A stretch of DNA of 5,524 bases from Methanoculleus sp. UBA77. GTDB taxonomy: Archaea; Halobacteriota; Methanomicrobia; Methanomicrobiales; Methanoculleaceae. This document shows, one piece after another, positions 1 to 4,964 of this stretch. The stretch's first letter is position 1; every line of letters begins with the position of its first letter. Location of the stretch: positions 1 through 5,524 of the forward strand of contig DALN01000118.1 in assembly GCA_002499455.1 (NCBI GenBank), given 5' to 3'. The notes beneath the pieces are model-generated. The model made no database searches and was not told the origin of the DNA. It was given only the letters and a program-made list of their open reading frames with translations. The translations under genes were made by a program, and so were the position numbers.

Positions 1-30
1 GGGCAACTGCACCACTTTCCGGGTCACCGC

Positions 31-95
31 AATGTTAATTATCCAATCCTACATTATTTATCATGTAGAATCTACACGATTGATCGTGTATATCT
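31..95 (+). promoter_or_regulatory. AT-rich promoter-like region upstream of acs
   Basis: This AT-rich stretch stands out against the GC-rich surroundings and lies upstream of the acs gene. It contains two TATA-like sequences: TTATTTAT near 54-61 and TGTATATC near 87-94. An archaeal start site about 25 bases downstream of the second would give a leader of roughly 190 bases before the acs ATG at 309. The second box overlaps the end of the palindrome at 73-90, so a protein bound there could block TBP. The region may also serve a divergent gene beyond the left edge of the window. The promoter role is inferred from composition and position only. Confidence 0.4.
64..90. promoter_or_regulatory. Two overlapping palindromes, likely operator
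   Basis: Two perfect palindromes share bases 73-76. The first, 64-76, is TGTAGA-A-TCTACA (6-bp arms, one central base). The second, 73-90, is TACACGAT-TG-ATCGTGTA (8-bp arms, two central bases). Such symmetry next to a TATA-like box is typical of a site for a dimeric helix-turn-helix regulator. The regulator is unknown and no regulator gene lies in the window. The palindromes are directly visible; the operator role for the acs-transporter unit is inferred. Confidence 0.5.
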
Positions 96-280
96 GGGGG
101 GACGGCCGGCCGGGAAGAGCCCGGATCGACTGGCCCCCGGCGGAGCCGGCACTGATTGCCGGCAGCCGCATGCACGGCAGCACGACCACGGACCCCGGCC
201 ATGACGGTCGGCGGGCCCGGAAGATCATCCCGCTTTTGCGCGGCATCGGACCCATACGGGTCCCGACCGGGGCAATCCGG
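96..280 (+). other. GC-rich non-coding leader with small hairpins
   Basis: This block of about 185 bases lies between two AT-rich palindromic segments upstream of acs. Open frames cross it on both strands, but their translations are rich in Arg, Pro and Gly without recognisable motifs, so I do not call a gene. Short stems are visible: GCCGGC at 145-150 with 158-163 around a 7-base loop, and GGACCC at 248-253 with GGGTCC at 258-263 around an ATAC loop. If transcription starts near the TATA-like box at 87-94, this would be the acs 5' leader. No known riboswitch was recognised. Confidence 0.3.
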
Positions 281-294
281 CATGATTAATCATG
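281..294. promoter_or_regulatory. Perfect 14-bp palindrome before acs
   Basis: CATGATTAATCATG is identical to its reverse complement and ends 14 bases before the acs start. It sits in a small AT-rich pocket just ahead of the ribosome binding site, so a bound protein could block transcription or a paired RNA could affect initiation. Its AT core could also be a proximal TATA element, but the ribosome binding site downstream argues against a leaderless start at 309. It is different in sequence from the palindromes at 64-90. Confidence 0.45.
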
Positions 295-300
295 TTAAAA

Positions 301-305
301 GAGGT
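301..305 (+). promoter_or_regulatory. Ribosome binding site for acs
   Basis: GAGGT lies three bases before the ATG at 309. The spacing is short, but this is the only Shine-Dalgarno-like sequence near the candidate starts. It favours 309 over the in-frame ATGs at 156 and 282. Confidence 0.5.
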
Positions 306-308
306 ACA

Positions 309-2198
309 ATGGAACAGACGTTCGCCGTGAAACTGGAGGGGAAGCGTTACACCCCCGACCCGCGGTGCAGGGCGACTGCCTGGGTGCCGGACTATACGCA
401 GGCATACCAGGAGTTCGCGCACGACCCGGAGGGATTCTGGGACCGGATAGCCCGTGAGCTCGCCTGGTTCAAACCGTGGAACCGGGTCAGGGAGTGGAAC
501 TACCCCTACGCGAAGTGGTTTGTCGACGCGAAGTTGAACATCACCCACAACTGCCTGGACCGCCACGTGGCGGGTGACCGGAAGGAGAAGCCGGCAATCG
601 TCTGGCACGGCGAGGATGGGGCCGGGCGGACCTTCACCTACGGGGACCTCCACCGTGAGGTGATGCGGTTTGCAAACGGCTTGAAGTCTCTTGGTGTCGG
701 GAAAGGCGACCGGGTCTGCATCTACATGCCGCTCGTCCCCGAACAGGTCGTCGCGATGCTCGCCTGCGCCCGGATCGGGGCCGTCCACTCCGTCGTCTTC
801 GGCGGATTCGGGCCCGACGCGCTCGCGATGCGGATCAACGACGCGGGAGCGAAGGTCCTGGTCACCGCTGACGTCGGCTACCGGCGGGGGAAGACCGTCC
901 CGCTCCGGGAGATCGCGAGAGAGGCCCTCGACCACGCGCCGTCCGTCGAGCGGGTCGTCGTTCTCAGGCGGGAGAGCCCGGCCGTCGAACTCGATCCGGC
1001 CCGGGAGGTCGACTACGCAGCCCTCACGGCAGAGGCCGCACCGGACTGCACGGCGGAGGTGATGGACGCGGAGGACCCGCTCTTCATCCTCTACACGAGC
1101 GGCTCGACCGGGGCGCCGAAAGGGATCGTGCACACCTGCGGGGGCTACATGGTCGGGACCTACTACACGATGAAGCATGTCTTCGACGTCAAGGAGAACG
1201 ACGTCTTCTGGTGCACCGCCGACCCCGGCTGGATCACCGGGCACAGCTACGTCGTCTACGGCCCGCTCGCCGTCGGCACGACCGTCGTCATCGCCGAAGG
1301 GACACCCGACTACCCGGACCCCGGCGCCTACTGGCGGCTGGTCCAGGACCTCGGGGTGACGATCTTCTACACGGCCCCGACCGCCATCCGGATGTTCATG
1401 CGCTACGGCGATGAGTGGCCGGCGAAGTACGATCTCTCGACGCTGCGGGTCCTCGGCTCTGTCGGCGAGCCGCTCAACCCCGAGGCGTTCGAGTGGTACT
1501 ACCACCGGATCGGCGGCGGGCGGTGCCCGATCGTGGATACCTGGTGGCAGACCGAGACCGGGATGCACATGATCACGACGATGGTCGGGGAGCCGATGAA
1601 GCCCGGGTTTGCCGGGAAACCGATCCCGGGCGCCGTCGTGGACGTCGTCGACAGGGCGGGCACCCCGGTCCCGCCGGGAACAGGGGGGTTCCTGGTCATC
1701 AAAGAGCCCTGGCCCTCGATGCTCCGGACGGTTCACAGGAACGACGAGCGTTACCGCACCTACTGGGAGACCATCCCCGGCTGCTACACCGCAGGCGACC
1801 TCGCGGTGAAGGATGACGAGGGTTACATCATGGTCATCGGGCGGGCCGACGACCTGATCGTCGTCGCCGGGCACAACATCGGGACCGCGGAGGTCGAGAG
1901 TGCGCTCGTCTCCCACGAAGCCGTCGCAGAAGCCGCCGTCATCGGGAAACCCGATGCCCTGAAGGGGAACGTCATCAAGGCCTTCGTCACCCTCCGCGTC
2001 GGGGCGAGTCCCGGCGACAATCTTGCCGAGGACCTCGCGAACCACGTCAGAAAGAGCCTCGGCCCCGTCGCGGTGCCGGCCGAGATCGAGTATATGGACA
2101 GGCTCCCCAAGACCCGGAGCGGCAAGATCATGCGCCGGGTCCTGAAAGCCCGCGAGCTCGGCATGGACCCGGGCGACATATCCACCCTGGAGGAGTAG
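309..2198 (+). CDS. acs: Acetate-CoA ligase (AMP-forming acetyl-CoA synthetase)
   Basis: A 629-residue cytoplasmic enzyme predicted to convert acetate, ATP and CoA into acetyl-CoA, AMP and PPi through an acetyl-adenylate. Length fits the family. Visible landmarks are the phosphate loop YTSGSTGAPKG (262-272), the acyl-pocket motif DTWWQTETG (410-418), YTAGD with the ribose-binding Asp (497), the hinge region GRADD (511-515) and the C-terminal KTRSGK with the catalytic Lys at 606. In characterised Acs enzymes the second Trp of the WW pair (W413 here) closes the pocket and favours acetate over longer acids. One oddity is GHN at 521-523 where many Acs proteins have GHR. The ATG at 309 was chosen because it has a GAGGT site and the usual N-terminal length; in-frame ATGs at 156 and 282 add unconserved-looking sequence. 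It is followed closely by a carboxylate-type transporter, suggesting acetate assimilation. Propionate as an alternative substrate is less likely. Confidence 0.93.
   Translation: MEQTFAVKLEGKRYTPDPRCRATAWVPDYTQAYQEFAHDPEGFWDRIARELAWFKPWNRVREWNYPYAKWFVDAKLNITHNCLDRHVAGDRKEKPAIVWHGEDGAGRTFTYGDLHREVMRFANGLKSLGVGKGDRVCIYMPLVPEQVVAMLACARIGAVHSVVFGGFGPDALAMRINDAGAKVLVTADVGYRRGKTVPLREIAREALDHAPSVERVVVLRRESPAVELDPAREVDYAALTAEAAPDCTAEVMDAEDPLFILYTSGSTGAPKGIVHTCGGYMVGTYYTMKHVFDVKENDVFWCTADPGWITGHSYVVYGPLAVGTTVVIAEGTPDYPDPGAYWRLVQDLGVTIFYTAPTAIRMFMRYGDEWPAKYDLSTLRVLGSVGEPLNPEAFEWYYHRIGGGRCPIVDTWWQTETGMHMITTMVGEPMKPGFAGKPIPGAVVDVVDRAGTPVPPGTGGFLVIKEPWPSMLRTVHRNDERYRTYWETIPGCYTAGDLAVKDDEGYIMVIGRADDLIVVAGHNIGTAEVESALVSHEAVAEAAVIGKPDALKGNVIKAFVTLRVGASPGDNLAEDLANHVRKSLGPVAVPAEIEYMDRLPKTRSGKIMRRVLKARELGMDPGDISTLEE
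2189..2193 (+). promoter_or_regulatory. Ribosome binding site for transporter, inside acs
   Basis: GGAGG lies within the last codons of acs, 11 bases before the transporter ATG at 2205. Its position inside the upstream gene supports co-transcription and possible translational coupling of the two genes. Confidence 0.6.
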
Positions 2199-2204
2199 AG
2201 TCTC

Positions 2205-3497
2205 ATGCCGGACGCAGCGAGAGTCTTCGGGCTGCCCGCGGAGAAGGGGAGGTGGGGGCTTGTCGCCCTCGGCCTCCTCATCAACCTCTGTCTCGGGAGC
2301 ATCTACTCATGGAGCGTCTTTGTCGCGCCGCTTGCCGCGCACTTCACGGAGGCACTCGGCCGGGAGGTGACGGCGGGGGAGGTCCTCCTCCCGTTCTCGG
2401 TCTTCCTCGCCTTCTTCGCGATAGCGATGCCGCTCGCCGGGAAGTACATCGAGCGCTACGGACCGCGGACGGTGACGGCCGTCGGCGGGCTCCTCACCGG
2501 GCTCGGCTGGCTGCTCGCCTCGACGGCGACGTCTGTCGAGGCACTCTACGTCGTCTACGGGGTTATCGGAGGGCTCGGCGTCGGGATCGCCTACGGGGCG
2601 CCGGTCGCCGTCGCGGCCCGGTGGTTCCCGGACCGGCGGGGGCTCGCGGTGGGGCTTGCCCTGCTCGGCTTCGGGTTCTCGGCCTTCGTCACCGCGAACG
2701 CGGCAGGCGCCCTGATCGCCGCCTACGGCGTGATGGCGACCTTCCGGATCTTCGGGGTCGCGCTCATCGCCGTGCTGCTCCTCGCCGCCCTCCCGCTCCG
2801 GTTCCCGCCGGCGGGCTGGCAGCCGCCGGGGTGGACCCCTCCCGCACCGGGGATCGGGACGGCCCCGGTCTGCGAGTGCGACCGGAGGGCGATGCTCCGG
2901 ACGGGGACGTTCTACGGGCTCTTCGCCTGCTACTTCATCGGCTGCCTTGCGGGGCTCACCGCGATCTCGATCGCAAAGCCGGTCGGGACCGAGGTCGCCG
3001 GGGTGGATGCGGGGCTCGCGACGCTCCTCGTCGGGTTCTTCGCCGTCTTCAACGGGCTCGGAAGGCCCGGGTTCGGGAGCCTCACCGACCGGATGACCCC
3101 GCAGAAGACGGCGATGCTGACGTTTGCGCTGATCGCGGCGGCATCCCTGCTGATGTGGCTCGTGCCGGGGGTGCCGGTCTACATCGTCGCCTTCGCCGTC
3201 CTCTGGGGCTGCCTTGGTGGCTGGCTTGCGATCGCGCCGGCTGCGACGGCGTCCTACTTCGGGACGTGCGACTACCCGCGCTGCTACGGGGTCGTCTTCC
3301 TCGCCTACGGCGCGGGGGCGATCGCCGGGCCGCAGCTTGCCGGGTTCGTCCGGGAAGCGACCGGGACCTACCTCGGCGTCTTCCCGCTCGTCGCGGCCCT
3401 CGCCGCCGTGGGGTTCGCCGCCGCCTGGCTCCTTATGCGCCCGCCGGCAGTTGCCCCGGGGAGTGCACCCCTGCCGGGATCGGCGGTGGAAGAATAA
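2205..3497 (+). CDS. MFS transporter, oxalate/formate antiporter (OFA) type
   Basis: A 430-residue integral membrane protein of the major facilitator superfamily. About 12 hydrophobic helices can be placed near residues 17-42, 58-78, 89-106, 112-137, 145-172, 178-198, 234-256, 268-290, 302-319, 322-348, 360-383 and 390-411. The opening GSIYSWSVFVAPL (31-43), the loop GKYIERYGPR (79-88, MFS motif A), the Pro-rich central loop (199-222) leading into AMLRTGTFYGLF, and NGLGRPGFGSLTDR (283-296) match the OFA family, whose members exchange or import oxalate, formate or other monocarboxylates. R287 probably corresponds to the substrate-binding Arg of OxlT helix 8. Cysteines are unusual: CEC at 223-225 and C355/C360 just before helix 11. 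The gene begins 6 bases after acs, so acetate or a similar carboxylate is the likely substrate by context; the substrate cannot be read from sequence. Confidence 0.88.
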   Translation: MPDAARVFGLPAEKGRWGLVALGLLINLCLGSIYSWSVFVAPLAAHFTEALGREVTAGEVLLPFSVFLAFFAIAMPLAGKYIERYGPRTVTAVGGLLTGLGWLLASTATSVEALYVVYGVIGGLGVGIAYGAPVAVAARWFPDRRGLAVGLALLGFGFSAFVTANAAGALIAAYGVMATFRIFGVALIAVLLLAALPLRFPPAGWQPPGWTPPAPGIGTAPVCECDRRAMLRTGTFYGLFACYFIGCLAGLTAISIAKPVGTEVAGVDAGLATLLVGFFAVFNGLGRPGFGSLTDRMTPQKTAMLTFALIAAASLLMWLVPGVPVYIVAFAVLWGCLGGWLAIAPAATASYFGTCDYPRCYGVVFLAYGAGAIAGPQLAGFVREATGTYLGVFPLVAALAAVGFAAAWLLMRPPAVAPGSAPLPGSAVEE

Positions 3498-3502
3498 GAG
3501 CG

Positions 3503-3682
3503 ATTGACTTTGTAGAATCCCTCCCCCAGTGGCCTCACGCGAAATGCGATGGACGGAACGTCCGGAGCATGAGCACCACCAGGTGCAAAAGACGCGAAGC
3601 CGCGAAAGGGAGTGTCCACCCATTTACCGAATTTCGCGTTCTTCGCGGCTTCGCGTGAGTCAATGATGTAGGATAATTCTAC
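3503..3682. repeat. Nested inverted-repeat element between convergent genes
   Basis: Several inverted repeats are nested in this convergent gap. The core is a perfect 15-bp pair, ACGCGAAGCCGCGAA at 3592-3606 with its complement at 3642-3656. A 10-bp pair, CTCACGCGAA at 3534-3543 with 3650-3659, encloses it and competes for the same right arm. Outer matches are ATTGAC (3503-3508) with GTCAAT (3659-3664) and GTAGAAT (3512-3518) with ATTCTAC (3676-3682). Two small hairpins lie inside: GGACG/CGTCC (3551-3563) and GCACC/GGTGC (3573-3586). The reiterated CGCGAAG units resemble the dispersed intergenic repeats seen in many archaeal and bacterial genomes. It could be a repeat insertion, a bidirectional terminator or a structured RNA. 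The right outer arm runs a few bases into the end of the RNase III-like gene. Confidence 0.6.
3587..3656 (-). terminator. Possible terminator of the cyclophilin-RNase III unit
   Basis: Read on the minus strand, the 15-bp stem (3656-3642 with 3606-3592) lies about 23 bases after the RNase III-like stop codon and is followed at once by TCTTTT (3592-3587). A stem followed by a T-rich run fits a transcription end signal. The 35-base loop is long for a simple intrinsic terminator, and archaeal termination depends mainly on the T tract, so confidence is limited. Confidence 0.35.
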
Positions 3683-4134
3683 GCCCTCTCCGTGAGCCCG
3701 AGCCGCCGGAGCACCCCGGCGGCCGCCTCCATCCCGCCGTCCAGGTAGACGGCGCCGATGAGCGCCTCCAGGCACTCGGCGAGGACCCGGCCGGAGGTCC
3801 AGACCGTCTGCGCGGCCTCCCCTTTTCCCCAGCGGACGTAGTCGGCGAGGTCGAGATCTTCCGCAAGCCCGCGGAGCCGGGTCATGTTCACCAGGTTCAC
3901 CTTCCGGTTCGTGATCGCGCCCTTGTCGTGCGCCCCGCCCATGACCACCGCCTCCACGACCGCGACGTTGATGACCGCATCGCCGAGGGTGGCGAGGGCG
4001 TCCATGTGGGCCTCCGGGGGAAGGCCGGCCTCCAGGGTGTAGGCGAGGCGGGTGAGCGCCCGCTCGAGAAGTTCCCGGTTCGTAAAGGCGTAGCCGATCC
4101 GCGCCTCGATCCCGGCCGGGTCCCGACGGTTCAT
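3679..4134 (-). CDS. RNase III-like single-domain protein with altered active site
   Basis: A 151-residue protein equal to one RNase III endonuclease domain, with no double-stranded RNA-binding domain. RNase III dimers cut double-stranded RNA using Glu/Asp-bound Mg2+. The signature region reads HMDALATLGDAV (43-54), aligning with the family's HNERLEFLGDAV. D52 matches the essential Asp, but the family Glu four residues before it is A48, and the earlier Glu is D45. The second motif, AECLEALIGAVYLDGG (119-134), keeps E123, while E120 stands where Asp is usual. GKGEAAQ (103-109) fits the loop before that motif. One of four metal ligands is therefore missing and one is conservatively changed, so activity may be reduced, altered or lost, with a binding role possible. 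It starts 10 bases after the cyclophilin gene and shares its transcript; GGAG 13 bases upstream is a distant ribosome binding site. Canonical RNase III is uncommon in archaea. Confidence 0.8.
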   Translation of the reverse strand: MNRRDPAGIEARIGYAFTNRELLERALTRLAYTLEAGLPPEAHMDALATLGDAVINVAVVEAVVMGGAHDKGAITNRKVNLVNMTRLRGLAEDLDLADYVRWGKGEAAQTVWTSGRVLAECLEALIGAVYLDGGMEAAAGVLRRLGLTERA

Positions 4135-4141
4135 AAAAAAA
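4135..4141 (-). promoter_or_regulatory. Seven-T tract between cyclophilin and RNase III-like genes
   Basis: On the minus strand TTTTTTT fills most of the 10-base gap between the cyclophilin stop and the RNase III-like ATG. Archaeal RNA polymerase can stop at such runs, so part of the transcripts may end here and lower expression of the second gene. No stem precedes it. This is inferred from sequence only. Confidence 0.3.
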
Positions 4142-4144
4142 GGG

Positions 4145-4639
4145 TTACTCCAGGACTTCGGCCTTCTCGATCCGGACGGGGACCTTGGGCTTGTCCGCGG
4201 AGTTCGTCGCGACCTTCCCGATCTTATCGACGACGTCCATCCCCTCGACCACCTCGCCGAAGACCGGGTGGGCGCTCGGCGTCTGAGGGTTGTCCCAGTC
4301 GAGGTAGGTGTTGTCGACCAGGTTGATGAAGAACTGGCTTCCGCCGGAGTTCGGGCGGCCGGTGTTCGCCATCGAGATCGTGCCCCGCCGGTTCGAGTGG
4401 CCCTTCACGAACTCGTCGGTGATGGTGTAGCCCGGCCCGCCGGTCCCGGTGCCGGTCGGGTCGCCGCCCTGGATCATGAACCGGGAGATGACCCGGTGGA
4501 AGATCGTCCCGTCGTAGAACCCGGATTTCGCGAGTTTTGCAAAGTTCCCTGCGGTCACCGGCATGTCGTCGTAGAGCTGGATGACGATATCGCCCATGGT
4601 CGTGTGGAGCACGACCTTCTTTCCGTTCGCTTCTGCCAT
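4145..4639 (-). CDS. Cyclophilin-type peptidyl-prolyl cis-trans isomerase
   Basis: A 164-residue cyclophilin, predicted to catalyse cis-trans isomerisation of X-Pro bonds during protein folding. No signal peptide or membrane segment is seen, so it should be cytoplasmic. Key blocks are FHRVISRFMIQGGD (47-60) with the catalytic Arg at 49 and F54, M55 and Q57 of the proline pocket, SQFFINL (101-107) with Q102 and F104, and HPVFGEVVEGMDVVDKI (124-140). TGTGTGGPGY (62-71) is the usual glycine-rich loop. All main active-site positions are present. The ATG at 4639 was preferred because GGAG at 4651-4648 is 8 bases away; the in-frame ATG at 4645 is only 2 bases from it and would add two residues. It has its own TATA-like promoter and is the first gene of a two-gene unit with the RNase III-like gene. 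No functional link between the two is known to me. Confidence 0.93.
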   Translation of the reverse strand: MAEANGKKVVLHTTMGDIVIQLYDDMPVTAGNFAKLAKSGFYDGTIFHRVISRFMIQGGDPTGTGTGGPGYTITDEFVKGHSNRRGTISMANTGRPNSGGSQFFINLVDNTYLDWDNPQTPSAHPVFGEVVEGMDVVDKIGKVATNSADKPKVPVRIEKAEVLE

Positions 4640-4647
4640 AGGCATAA

Positions 4648-4651
4648 CTCC
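4648..4651 (-). promoter_or_regulatory. Ribosome binding site that selects the cyclophilin start
   Basis: GGAG on the minus strand is 8 bases from the ATG at 4639 but only 2 from the ATG at 4645. The spacing supports the shorter protein. Confidence 0.55.
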
Positions 4652-4673
4652 GTATGGTATTATCCCGCTTTGC

Positions 4674-4681
4674 TACTTATA
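4674..4681 (-). promoter_or_regulatory. TATA box of the cyclophilin gene
   Basis: TATAAGTA on the minus strand lies 34 bases upstream of the chosen cyclophilin ATG. With usual archaeal spacing, transcription would begin near 4650, leaving a very short leader of about 10 bases. The site is in the correct place and sequence class for a TBP site. Confidence 0.5.
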
Positions 4682-4800
4682 CTGCGTGACGCCGGCATCC
4701 CTTCCGGGCGCTCGCCCTTCTTTTCGGGAGACGGGGGCGCCGGAACCCGCCAGGAAGGGCCGGCGGCCTCACGCCACTTCCCGGTCCGGGGCCGCGCTTC
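4682..4800. other. GC-rich intergenic stretch with hairpin and T-rich tract
   Basis: This part of the divergent gap shows no convincing gene. On the plus strand GGGC (4706-4709), loop GCTC and GCCC (4714-4717) form a small hairpin followed by TTCTTTT (4718-4724), resembling a terminator, though no plus-strand gene ends nearby. ACGCCGGCATCC at 4689-4700 recurs as a direct repeat at 4920-4931. Open frames crossing the stretch have no recognisable motif. Confidence 0.3.
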
Positions 4801-4868
4801 GTCAATATGATGTCATAAACACTCGAGAGAAGTAAACCATTATTAATCAGCTGCGTGTATCTATTACC
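4801..4868 (+). promoter_or_regulatory. AT-rich promoter-like region of the NTPase gene
   Basis: An AT-rich island in the divergent gap contains a TATA-like CATTATTAAT (4838-4847) and an interrupted palindrome TATGA-TG-TCATA (4806-4817). Normal archaeal spacing from the TATA-like box puts the transcript start near 4869, which is the A of an ATG opening a short leader ORF. The palindrome upstream could be a regulator site. Confidence 0.4.
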
Positions 4869-4964
4869 ATGTACCCCGGAGCGCACCTGCCGTCGATCAC
4901 CCGTTATCCGGGCCGGCTCACGCCGGCATCCGCCCTTCCGCTCACCGGAGGCCTTGCGCGATGA
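4869..4964 (+). CDS. Possible 31-residue leader ORF overlapping the NTPase start
   Basis: An ATG at 4869 opens a 31-codon frame beginning MYPGAHLPSITRYPG and ending GGLAR. Its TGA (4962-4964) overlaps the next gene's ATG (4961-4963) as ATGA, the usual layout for translational coupling, and the NTPase ribosome binding site lies inside it. It has no ribosome binding site of its own, but the predicted transcript start coincides with the ATG, so it could be translated leaderless. The peptide matches no family I recognise, and in GC-rich DNA such a frame can arise by chance. Confidence 0.25.
   Translation: MYPGAHLPSITRYPGRLTPASALPLTGGLAR
4947..4951 (+). promoter_or_regulatory. Ribosome binding site for the NTPase gene
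   Basis: GGAGG lies 9 bases before the ATG at 4961, an ideal distance. It fixes that start and is the strongest such site in the divergent gap. Confidence 0.65.

Noticed and set aside
1..27. Possible divergent gene starting with GTG at 27 on the minus strand
   Set aside because: Only nine codons are visible and no clear ribosome binding site precedes them, so it cannot be supported.
156..308. N-terminal extension of acs from ATG 156 or 282
   Set aside because: The added residues do not resemble Acs, and only the ATG at 309 has a GAGGT site just upstream.
225..2045. 606-codon open frame antisense to acs
   Set aside because: It mirrors a clear Acs gene; its translation is rich in Asp, Gly, Arg and Pro with no motifs, as expected opposite GC-rich codons.
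2307..3623. 438-codon antisense frame over the transporter
   Set aside because: Its translation is a charged low-complexity run opposite a convincing membrane protein.
2252..3658. 468-codon plus-strand frame overlapping the transporter
   Set aside because: It is an Arg-rich shadow of the transporter in another frame, with no hydrophobic pattern or motif.
3503..3682. CRISPR array
   Set aside because: The repeated CGCGAAG units are inverted and irregular, without evenly spaced direct repeats or spacers.
64..3682. GTAGAAT at 65-71, 3512-3518 and inverted at 3676-3682 as one shared regulatory motif
   Set aside because: A short AT-rich match across about 500 intergenic bases is compatible with chance; only the local inverted pair is kept as part of the repeat element.
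3368..3775. 135-codon minus-strand frame through the repeat element
   Set aside because: It contains SREAAKNAK-like text typical of spurious translation of CGCGAAG repeats, and overlaps both real genes.
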